Assembly (NCBI GenBank): GCA_946122785.1
Contig: CAMGYJ010000005.1
Coordinates: forward strand, 77,990,547 to 78,054,546
Length of the DNA: 64,000 nt
Direction of reading: 5' to 3'
From: Linum tenue
Taxonomy: Eukaryota; Streptophyta; Magnoliopsida; Malpighiales; Linaceae
The notes under the pieces were generated by a model. It was not told the DNA's origin and made no database searches. It was given only the letters and a program-made list of their open reading frames with translations. Position numbers and translations under genes: made by a program. Numbering within the stretch: position 1 is the stretch's first letter; each line of letters begins with the position of its first letter. Shown one piece after another: positions 34,364 through 43,668 of this stretch.

Positions 34364-34990
34364 CAATGCAGTCAAAATCGCGCTTTAAAACTTAAAAACT
34401 TACGATTTTAGGTCATCCAAACGCTTTCGTTTCCATATAAAAACTTAAGTGTATAAAATCGGACTAAATTGCGCTTTAAAGCTTAAAAGCTAACAGTTTT
34501 ACGCTTCTAGTTCACCAAAACGCTTTACGTTTTTACGCTTTTAGTTCACAAAATGAGTATTCTTTTCATGAAATTAATTATAAAAAGTATATTTTAAAAG
34601 TAAATCACCAACAATATGATACATTTGAGATTAGAAGATACATATCAGGTACTTGGATGCATTCTCAACTTCAATAGAGTAATATAATTCACCAGCTAGG
34701 CTTTTCCCAAATTCATTAGCATAGAGGGAAAAGTGGCTTATTGTTAAAATTTATGTTTACGAACTTATTATTAAGATGCTATAAGTTGTTCTACTTTAGG
34801 CATGAATCGCATGTATTTATTAACTTATCTATGCATTCATATTTTGCATATATAGCATATGTCCTACTTAATAGATTTTTAGTTATTTTTCAGTATGGGT
34901 CAAAAACTTACGCTTTTACGCTTTGATTCTACGCTTTACAATTTTATCCCTTTTCCGCTTCTAGGTAGAATCGCACTTTTGACTGCATTG
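34364..34990. mobile_element. hAT element nested in the MULE left inverted repeat (627 bp)
   Basis: Ends CAATGCAGTCAAAA and its complement TTTTGACTGCATTG. Target duplication ACTGAGAT (34356-34363) and ACTGCGAT (34991-34998), 8 bp with one change. Removing it restores alignment of the MULE left end with its right end. The interior has repeated acgcttt words and no coding frame. Confidence 0.8.
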
Positions 34991-35280
34991 ACTGCGATTA
35001 CAAAAAATGTTTAAGTTTGGTCACTAGAAATATTTAAATCTATTAGTGGTACTTCAGTTTACTGAAACCGTTCATGTTTGGTCACTCTCCGTCCAACTTC
35101 GTTAACTTTTGCTTACGTGGCGGCCAACTCTAAAAGTTGACCGTTAAATGTGTGACGTGGCAATTAAAAAATTATTAAAAAATAAAATTTCATCTTTGTA
35201 TAATTTCTACCTCATTTTTACAAATATTAAAAAATAAAACCCCTAATTTTTTTATCCCCTCCAACAAACCTTAGACCTGA
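34991..35280. repeat. MULE left inverted repeat (inner part)
   Basis: Matches the reverse complement of about 36008-36285, including the words TGGTCACTC, GTTAACTTTTGCTTACGTGG and CCCCTCCAACAAACC. Confidence 0.8.
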
Positions 35281-35285
35281 TTCCA

Positions 35286-35809
35286 TCAACGTTCCCAACG
35301 AGGGCAAATACGTCTCTGGTTGTGGTTGTGGCGGATGAGCTCGAAGGACTGGAGGTCGATGGTGGAAGGGTGGGTGGAGGAGAGAGAAAGTGATAGCCCT
35401 TGGCTCGGCCACTCGTTTCCTGAGCATGAAAACACCATCGATGAATTATTGTTGTTAATCGGATCCTCCTCCACAACCGCCGCCATCATCCCCGCCTCCA
35501 CCCCTCCGCCATCGCCGCTGAACTCGTGCTGGTGGTGGGTTCGCTGGTAGCAGACTTTTCGCCGAAGGGTTTCCACATGGCGGGGGGAGAGTGGGGTTTG
35601 ACGGATGAGTTGGGGAAGCCGATCATATCGTTGCCGGTGGTGAGGTTGAAGATCTCGGACGGCGCGGAATCGAAGCCTTGGTGGTGGATCTGATGGCTCA
35701 TAATCATCTGTTGCTGAGCCGCTAATGGGGGTGGTGGTGAGTATCCGAACTCAGCTCCTCCTCCACCACCAGCTCGAACTCCTTTCTCTTCGTTGCTGCT
35801 TTCCATCAA
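35286..35809 (-). pseudogene. Captured BEL1-like homeodomain gene fragment (N-terminal)
   Basis: On the minus strand it begins MMESSNEEKGVRAGGGGG and reads SHQIHHQGFDSAPSEIFNLTTG, with DMIGFP after it. A frameshift near 35540 moves to the frame with NEWPSQGLSLSLSSTHPSTI and then LQSFEL. The words IFNLTTG..MIGF and QGLSLSLSS..LQSFEL are N-terminal hallmarks of plant BEL1-like (BLH) transcription factors. The SKY, BELL and homeodomain regions are missing, so it could not bind DNA. It lies fully inside the MULE inverted repeats. Identification is from motif memory, not a search. Confidence 0.7.
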
Positions 35810-36007
35810 GCCAATAACGAGTAACTAACTGATGATCCCCTGTAAGAGAAAGGTAGGAAAGAGAGTGAGATTAGAATAAGCCCTTTTTGGTCAAACAGTG
35901 ATTTATTGAATTATTTTTACCAGTGGAAAGGAAGAAGAGTGGGGAAAGGAAGCGTGTAGAGGGGGAAGTGGATGGTGGAGTGGTACTGCTCTACTGGGAA
36001 AAGAAGA

Positions 36008-36285
36008 AGGTTTGAGGTTTGTTGGAGGGGATAAAAAATTAGGGGGTTTTATTTTTAAATTTTTAATATTTGTGAAAATGAGGTGGAAATTATACAAAGA
36101 TAAAATTTTATTTTTTAATTGCCACGTCACACATTTAACGGTCAACTTTTGGAGTTGACCGCCACGTAAGCAAAAGTTAACGGAGTTGGACGAAGAGTGA
36201 CCAAACATGAACGGTTTCAGTAAACTGAAGTACCACTAATGGATTTAAATATTTCGAGTCATCAAACTTGAACGTTTTTTGTAAT
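36008..36285. repeat. MULE right inverted repeat
   Basis: Inverted match to about 34995-35280; continues to the element end at 36320. Confidence 0.8.
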
Positions 36286-36330
36286 CTCAAATTCTCAATG
36301 ACCAACCATGCAATTAACCCATATAAAATA

Positions 36331-36565
36331 TCACACTGAACTTATTTCATAACTTTCCAAAATTAGGTTATTTTGTTTCACTGGTTTGTTTTACCAAATA
36401 AGCAGGGATCACACTGAAGCAATCAGATTTAGGCCCACTGCTTCCTTACCATCATATGCTTGGGCTTTGGTCATCTCATTTGTCCAGCCTGTCTTAATTT
36501 TCGGCCCATGTCTCTGCATCAAAATTAAGTCAGTGAGTCAGCCGAGGTTGAGAAGCTAACCAACA
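36331..36565. other. Upstream region of the PPR pseudogene
   Basis: No ORF. Presumably the former promoter and 5' UTR; no clear TATA box identified. Confidence 0.4.
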
Positions 36566-36916
36566 ATGGCATCAACACTCGGCCTCCTCAAAGCGCTACT
36601 CAGAAGGCCAGGCGCCATCGCCACCAAATTTGAAGTTAAACAGCTCCTGATAGCACTTCTCAAACGGCCTGGGACGATCACCTCCAAATCCAAAGCCAAG
36701 CAGCTCCATGCCCAAATCCTCAAGCACAACCCGTCCTCACCTCTGTACACATCCACAGTCATCTGTGTTTACTCTAGCTTCAAGCTCCTGAACCAATCCC
36801 TGCTCCTGTTTAGAAGCCTACACCGTCCACCTTCTCTCGCCTACAAATCCATCATCAAATGCTACGCCGTGAATGGATGCTTTGTTGAATCGTTGGCCTC
36901 TTTTGTGGACATGAGA

Positions 36917-37584
36917 TGATGAGGACATCAATGGGCCAGTCACACGTGCTAAGGCAAGGACGTTGAAGGAGAAGCTTCCGACATATTTCGAGAGCTACTT
37001 TGAAGCCATGGACATGGAGCTATTTCAAGGGAAGCCATATATGATGATTCGAGTGGAGGAAGAAGGAGGAAGTGCTAAAGAGAAGGCAGTTTGCAAGAAG
37101 CAGCCTTAACGGGTCCAGCCTTAACGGGTTTACTTAACGGGTCCAGGCTTAACGGTTTGGACTTAACGGGTTTGCTGGGCTGTTTCCGAGTTTCCTTGTT
37201 TTAAAGTCGATTTATTATTGTTTTTCCATGTTGGAGTCGGATTTGGGTTGTACTTTGCCTATTTAAAGGGCTGAACACGTTGGTTTGCCCTGAGACGATT
37301 ATTATTAAATTTCAGAGGCTAAAGCCGAGTTCCCTATGCGGAATTTGCCCTAATTACTCTGTCGAGAATCTCCAGAGTGCTAGAGAGACTCTTATCAGCT
37401 AGGTATTCACCCTGGTTGTGGAGATCTACCCATATCGACTGTCCTTTATTCCGAGTTGAATCTGTCCGATCGATTCATACATCGATTGCCCTTATTCACA
37501 GGTGAGTACTGTCCGATCGATTTCCATCCTATCCGGTTCTGTTTGGTTCGAGAATCTTGACCCTGCGCAACTTTGATTATATCA
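36917..37584 (+). repeat. 5' LTR of the Ty3 insertion in the PPR gene (668 bp)
   Basis: TGATGAGGAC to GATTATATCA. Its first 190 bases are open and read GPVTRAKARTLKEKL, the usual C-terminal tail of chromovirus-type pol. A cluster of TTAACGGG words lies at about 37105-37165. Confidence 0.85.
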
Positions 37585-37586
37585 AG

Positions 37587-37599
37587 TGGTATCAGAGCC
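37587..37599 (+). other. Primer-binding site (initiator Met tRNA type)
   Basis: TGGTATCAGAGCC two bases after the LTR. Confidence 0.85.
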
Positions 37600-37832
37600 T
37601 GGTTCAAATCAGCGGCGTGTTCTTGAAGTTTTTTGAAGATCTTGTACGTGCGTTCTTGTTCGTGTTCTTGGTGGTTTTGTGCGAGTTCTTGAAGATCTTG
37701 GCGTGTTCTTGAGCCGCAAGACAGGAGGTTGTTTGTTCTTGGGAGTTCTTGGTGTTTCTTGCGAGGCAAGAAGCAGGTTGTGCGAGTTCTTGTTAAGTTC
37801 TTGTGTTCTTGGAGTTTTCTTGCATCGCAAAC

Positions 37833-39084
37833 ATGGAAGCAGCACTCGAAGCGATCAGAAATCAATTGGAGAACATTGCTCGTGCTCAAGAAGAGCAAAC
37901 AGCAAGGCTTGCCGAGCAAGCCACGAGGATGGACGCTGTCGGGACAAGGCTCTAGCAGCCGGTTGTGGTCGATACAAACCCTAACCCTAGACCTCGACAA
38001 GAAGAAAGGGGAAGGGAAAATCGAGCTCCTCCACCCTTGGTTCACGAAGTACAGCGTCATATGCGCCAGCATAGACGCCTTGGAATGCCTCGAGCTGAAA
38101 GGAGAGGGCGGCAGCAGCATCATGAAGAGGAGTTTAATGACGAGGAAGAAGAGGGCTTTGAGGAGGATGAGGAGTTCCGAAACCTCAAGGTCACGATTCC
38201 ACCTTTTCGCGGTACCACGAACCCTGATGCTTATTTGGATTGGGAGCAAAAGATGGAACTAGTGTTTGATTGTCATAACTACTCCTACAAGAAGAAAGTG
38301 ACATTGGCTGCCCTAGAGTTCTCGGATTATGCACTTGTTTGGTGGGATCGGTTGGGAACGAAATGAAGGAGAAACAGGCAACGTCCTATTGAGACGTGGG
38401 ATGAGATGAAAGGAATTATGAGGGATCGGTTTGTACCGAGTTCCCATTTGCGAGATATGTATCAAAATCTCCAGCTTCTCCGGCGAGGAACTAAAAGCGT
38501 TGAAGATTATCACAAGGAGTTGGAAGTGTTGATGATACGTGCTGATGTGATAGAGGACCGCGAGGCTACCATAGCTCGTTTTCTGTATTGTCTCAATCGA
38601 GAGATCAAGAACGTGGTGGAGATACAATCGTTCCTTGAACTTAAAGATTTGGTGGATATGGCAAGTAAATTGGAACGGCAGCTCCGAAATAGGAGGTTTC
38701 AACCCTCCACGAATTCCACACGTTCGAGCCAAGGAGTTGCAACCAACCCTAAGTCGCAACTGCCCGTGAAAGAAGCTCCTAGACCCGCGGCAAGTGCTGA
38801 TGGTGCAAATCCAGTTATGAAGCAAGGTGGATCGTCGGGGGAAATTCGTTGTTTCAAATGCCATGGAAGAGGACACATTGTGAGCCAGTGTGCCAATAAG
38901 AAGACCCTGATCTTGCTTGATAATGGCGAGTATGTATCGGAGGAAGAGGAAGAGACCACAGATTCTGATGTCGATGAGTCTATGGAAATGGAACCACCTC
39001 CAGGCAGTTTTTTGTAGCACTGAGAGTATTGTCTGCATAGCCTAAGGAGGAGAGTGAACAGAGAGAAAATATCTTCCATACGAG
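37833..39084 (+). pseudogene. Ty3 Gag with zinc knuckle, broken
   Basis: Begins MEAALEAIRNQLENIA with a short coiled-coil-like start and stops at 37953. The gag core continues with FRNLKVTIPPFRG, NPDAYLDWEQKMELVF and YALVWWDRL, a stop at 38363, then RFVPSSHLRDMYQNLQLLRRG and IARFLYCLNREI. The knuckle is CFKCHGRGHIVSQC. It ends near QRENIFHTR, the start of the protease region, where the deletion begins. It pairs closely with the gag at 59400-60871. Confidence 0.8.
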
Positions 39085-39687
39085 AAGAAGAAGCTTGCGA
39101 CATATTTGGAGAGCTACTTTGGAGCCATGGACGTGGAGCTATTTCGAGGGAAGCCATATATGATGATTCGAGTGGAGGAAGAAGGAGGAAGTGCTGAAGA
39201 GAAGGCAGATTGCAAGAAGCAGCCTTAACGGGTTTATTTAACGGGTCCAGGCTTAACGGTTTGGGCTTAACAGGTTTGCTGGGCTGTTTTCGAGATTCCT
39301 TTTTTAAAGTCGGTTTATGATTGTTTTTCAATGTTGGAGTCGGATTTGGGTTGTACTTTGCCTATTTAAAGGACTAAACACGTTGGTTTTCCCTAAGACA
39401 ATTATTATTGAATTTCAGAGGCTAAAACCGAGTTCCCTACGCGGACTTTGCCCTAATTACTCTGTCGACAATCTCCAGAGTGCTAGAGCGACTCTTATCA
39501 GCTAGTTATTCACCCTGATTGTGGCGAGCTACCCATATCAATTGCCCTTTATTCCGAGTTGAATCTGTCCGATCGATTCATATATCGATTGCTCTTATTC
39601 ACGGGTGAGTACTGTCTGATCGATTTCCATCCTATCCGGTTCTGTTTGGTTCGAGAAGGTTGACCCTGCGCAACTTTGATTATATCA
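39085..39687 (+). repeat. 3' LTR of the Ty3 insertion, 5' end deleted
   Basis: Matches the 5' LTR from about its 65th base onward, with scattered changes. The first ~65 bases are lost at the internal deletion junction. Confidence 0.85.
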
Positions 39688-41634
39688 TGAGAGCTTCTGG
39701 TAACACCCCTGATCACAGTGTGTTCCCTTCCGTCCTGAAAGCTTGCGCCTTCTTTCTGGATTTGAGATTGGGGGAGGCGGTTCATGGGTGCATTATTAGG
39801 TTGGGGATGGACATTCATTTGACTACTGGGAATGCCCTCATTAACATGTACGCAAAGCTCCAGAGCTTGGCCGAGAGCGAGTGGGGCGAAAGTGACAGGC
39901 GCAAGGTGTTCGATGGAATGTCTGAGAGAACTGTTGATAGTCTATTTGCAGGCCAACTGTCGAAAGAAAACAAGGATGCGCAGGCTATTAGTGCCAACAC
40001 TGTCCTGAGACGGTTTGTAGATATTTTTCCTCAGCTTGGTAGTTGCTTCGACAGTAGAAGTAGAATCGGCTCGCGAGTGGATAGCTGCGTGAAGAAGGTA
40101 TTTGAGATGATGCCAACAAGAGATATTATATCTTGGAACACTGTAATTGCAGGGAATGTACAAAATGGATTTCACGAAGATGCTTTGGTGATGGTTAGGG
40201 AGATGGGAAACGCTGGGCTGAAGCCCGACATATTTACTTTTCAGCCATACTTCCTATCTTTGCCCAATACGTGGATGTCGCTAAGGGAAAGGAGATTCAT
40301 GGTTATGTTATTAGATATAGCTTTGAGAAGGACATGTACGTTTCCAGCAGCTTGATCAACATGTACTCGAGGTGTTCTCGAGTGGAGGACTCGATACGTG
40401 TGTTCAAGGTTACTCCTCAACGTGACATCATTTCCTGGAACTCAGTTATTGCTGGTTGCGTGCAGAATAGTATGTTTGATAAAGGCTTAAGACTTTTTCG
40501 ACAGATGTTGAGGGACAATGTTATACTAGGGAGCGTTTCATTCTCCAGCATCATGCCAGCTTGTGCTCACTTGACCACATTGAATTTGGGAAAGCAGCTT
40601 CATGGATACATACTGAGGTGTGGATTTGATGATAATGTGTTTATTTCTAGTTCATTGGTGGACATGTATGCCAAATGTGGTCATATTAGGATAGCTAGAT
40701 GGATTTTTGACGGCATAAAGGGACGTGACATGGTATCATGGACAGCCATGATAATGGGTTGTGATTTACATGGTTATGCTCAAGATTCCATCTCGTTATT
40801 CGAGCAGATGAAATTGGAAGGAATTCGACCAAATCATGTGGCACTCGCGGCTATCTTAACTGCTTGTAGTCATGCTAGCATGATCGATGAAGGTCGAAGA
40901 TACTTTGATCAAATGACCGAGGAATATGGTATTAGACTAGGGTTAGAACACTATGTTGCAATGGCAGACCTTTATAGTCGAAAGGGCAAGCTGAATGATG
41001 CTTATCAACTCATCATTACCATGAGTACGCCAACATGTACTATTTGGTCTTTGCTACTCTCTGCTTTTAGGGTCCATAAGAATGTCGACTTGGCTGAGAA
41101 GGTCGTAACCAAGATATTCGAGATTGATCTGGAGAATACCGGTGCTCGAGTTCTTTTGTCTAATATATATGCAAATGATGGCAGATGGAAGGAAGTTGCA
41201 AAGGTACGAATGACCATGAGGAGTATGGGGATAAGGAAAAAAACCTGCTTGTAGTTGGGTAGAAGTGAAGAACAAGGTTCATACTTTATCGCAGATGACC
41301 AGTCCCATCCGCAGCATGATGAGATAAACGATGCTATCCGTGAACTGCTAGAGAAAATGGAGCAAGCGGGGTATGTTGATGACACAAGTGAGGTGCCGCA
41401 TAATGTTGATGACGAGCAGAAGAAGTACTTGTTGTATGGTCACAGTGAGAGACGTGCAATAGCATTTGGCATCATGAGCACCCCTGCCGGAACAACAATT
41501 CGAGTTATAAAGAACATCAGAGTGTGTGTGGACTGCCATACCGTGATTAAGTTTATCTCGGAGATAGTCGTCAGAGACAATAGTCGGTTTCACCATTTCA
41601 GAGATGGCGAGTGCTCATGTGGAGATTACTGGTG

Positions 41635-42292
41635 ATCCATATTTGTAAACAGCATCTGGCCAGATGTGAACAACTGTAGCAACGCCAATGATTGTTTAAG
41701 AATGCCTTGCATTGCAGCCAAAGAAATAGAATGAAGGAAACATTTGCGCAGAGATTGGTGACATATTCCTTGGGCTAATGCACGGCATGGGAACCCAAAG
41801 TTGTTGTACGACAACATGCGCCATATGGTGACCTCTGTGGAACTAAATGCTGGAAACTGAGCACATCCACCACTGGGATGATGAGGAAGATGTTGCTTAC
41901 CTGGCTATCATCTTGACTCTGTGGATCTCTCTCACACACACACACTCAGGTCAGGCTTTCTCTCCGTGTAAATAAAAAGTTATCAGGAAACAAGTTGTGT
42001 GTTCAGAATTGGCAATCAATAATCATTTCTCGATTCCAAATGCCTTTTCTTTGTTTGAGTGGGTTAATCTAATCTTCTTATTTTTCTTGTTAGGCAATAG
42101 TGCTTGATTTTGCTGGACTCAAGCGGAGCGGAAGGAGTCTTACAAACAGCATATTGATTGAGAGGTGAGGTCGGAATTCTGAAGTGTGTGTATGCATCTG
42201 GCTTGGGTCTGTGCTTTTCACTCGGGGATTGCAACATGATGGTATTGCCAGTGAACCTTATCTGGCTAATGTCTTGGCTGCACGGGGTGCTC
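41635..42292. other. No recognised gene between PPR pseudogene and copia element
   Basis: Contains a short CA run (41935-41945). A stretch 42093-42163 lies between a TTGTTAG acceptor-like and a GAG/GTGAGG donor-like site and is open (LDFAGLKRSGRSL). It could be an exon of an unknown transcript. Confidence 0.4.
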
Positions 42293-42570
42293 TATATTGG
42301 GAATCTCTATTGTAATTTACCATATTAGTAGGGGTCCTTCTGTTATTTGCCTAAATCCCATGTTTCATGTGTCGATGGGATTAGGTTTTCGTTTGCTTTG
42401 TTTAAGAGAGTTGGCTGCCTCCTGCCTCTCTCCAAGAAACTACAGCCGACTAGTAAAACTTCAGCCGAGAGCTTCTAGCTCTCCGTGGATTAGTCCCGTT
42501 CATATTGAACGGGGATACCACGTAATTCTTGGTATCGTTTATTTTTGCTTCCGCATTATCGTATTTTTCA
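42293..42570 (+). repeat. 5' LTR of the decayed copia element
   Basis: Starts TATATTGGGAATC (3' LTR has TGTATTGGGGATC) and ends TATTTTTCA before the primer-binding site. Confidence 0.75.
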
Positions 42571-42613
42571 TGGTATCATAGTTGTGCTAGACTGATCCAC
42601 AGTTCTATGTTTC

Positions 42614-43668
42614 ATGGTATCGGACGATGAATCTTCTACCAAGGTCTCGGCATCGACTGCAACGACCGCGGCTGATCATGTCGGTCTCCCATCTCATCTT
42701 CAACTCCATCAGTCCGAAAGCCCTAATCATCTGTTCGTTGCGGAGCTACTCACCGATGTCAATTACGGTGAGTGGGTTGTTGATATCACTGATTCCCTTA
42801 TTGCTAAAAACAAAATCAGCTTTGTTGATGGCACCCTTCCGATTGCTAAGACACCCGCCGAAAAGGAGGCTTTGCGACGCTGTAATGCAATGGTTAAGGG
42901 TTAGTTAAACACCTCTATGATAAAGAAGGCTCGTAACAGTGTTCGATTTGCTCAAACAGCCCGTGAAATTTGGATTGATTTACAATCTCGTTTTTGACAA
43001 GGGAGTTCATCTCGTCTTTATGAGTTGAAGGGCACGAGAAGTAGATTGCAACAGGAGAAGACCTCAGTCTCGACCTTCTATACCAAGCTGCGAGGGTTAT
43101 GGGATGAAATTGAAGTCCTTACACCATCATGGGATTGTACTTGTGTTGGTTGTACTTGCGATGTGAAGCGTAGACAACGTGCAGTACGTGAGGGGGAGCG
43201 GCTATTTGACTTTCTCGTGGGCTTGGATGATGCTTTCACTACCGTCAAGTCCCTGATTCTTTCAATGAAGCTCGTTCTGTCCCTTGCAAAGGCTTACCAG
43301 CTCGTAATAAATGACGAGCAGCAGCGGCAGATTACTCAGAATCGTCCTTCGTGTTCTGAACCTGCCGTCTTTCAAGCTCAGGGGGGAAACGTCATGAGCG
43401 CCCTATTCCTCAGGGTGATCGCGACAAGGAACGAGACCCGGATGGTAAACCGCGTTGCAGTCATTGTCAGCACGTTGGTCACTTTCGGGACACTTGTTAC
43501 TGGCTCATCGGATTCCCGTCAAAGAATGGGGAGAAGGCGGATCCTCCGCATCGTCGGACTGAGAAAGGAGGGAGACCTGAACCTCAAGCGGCTCAAGTGG
43601 ATGCCGCGAGCAGCCCTCTACCTGGCCTCTCGGCCTCTCAGTTTGCGCAGCTGAAGGCGCTGCTGGGT
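42614..43668 (+). pseudogene. Copia Gag, frameshifted
   Basis: Begins MVSDDESSTKV and reads NHLFVAELLTDVNYGEWV, the copia gag start. A stop at 42902 is followed by frames with TFYTKLRGLWDEI and RLFDFLVGLDDAF. The zinc knuckle CSHCQHVGHFRDTC is visible near 43455 in yet another frame. Confidence 0.75.

Larger units (their letters stand above)
34335..36320. mobile_element. Mutator-like element carrying a gene fragment (Pack-MULE)
   Basis: Both ends read GGGTTAATTGCATGGTTGG in inverted orientation. A perfect 10-bp target duplication ATATAAAATA flanks it (34325-34334 and 36321-36330). The inverted repeats extend about 300 bases, sharing GTTTACTGAAACCGTTCATG, CGTCACACATTTAACGGTCA and neighbouring words. 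No transposase is present. The middle holds a BEL1-like homeobox gene fragment. The left repeat is split by a hAT. Long repeats, a 9-11 bp duplication and captured gene sequence together define a Pack-MULE. Confidence 0.85.
36917..39687 (+). mobile_element. Pol-deleted Ty3 element inside the PPR gene (2771 bp)
   Basis: LTR, primer-binding site, gag, then a direct join from the start of the protease region into the 3' LTR. Target duplications TGAGA at 36912-36916 and 39688-39692 are perfect. All of RT, RNase H and integrase are gone. It is related in gag and LTR layout to the minus-strand element at 57179-61862. Confidence 0.9.
36566..41634 (+). pseudogene. DYW-type PPR protein (At3g23330-like), split by a retrotransposon
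   Basis: The first part, 36566-36916, ends LASFVDMR; the gene resumes at 39693 with ASGNTPDHSVFPSVLKAC. Between them is a Ty3 element with a TGAGA duplication. PLS-type PPR motifs follow, e.g. NALINMYAKL, DIISWNTVIAG, SSLINMYSRC, DIISWNSVIAG, SSLVDMYAKCG, DMVSWTAMIMG and VALAAILTACSHA. E domain: WSLLLSAFRVHKN. The DYW deaminase has [10 protein letters not shown] (HxE), CVDCH and ends GECSCGDYW. Defects besides the insertion are a lost base near 40240, an extra A in the run near 41237, a lost base near 41283, and about five residues missing before [12 protein letters not shown]. Family members edit C to U in organelle RNA. Closest remembered relative is Arabidopsis At3g23330; orthology is inference. 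Confidence 0.85.

Noticed and set aside
37679..38262. Plus-strand frames over the gag start of the Ty3 element in the PPR gene
   Set aside because: The true frame carries the gag core (YLDWEQKMEL); these alternatives are out of frame.
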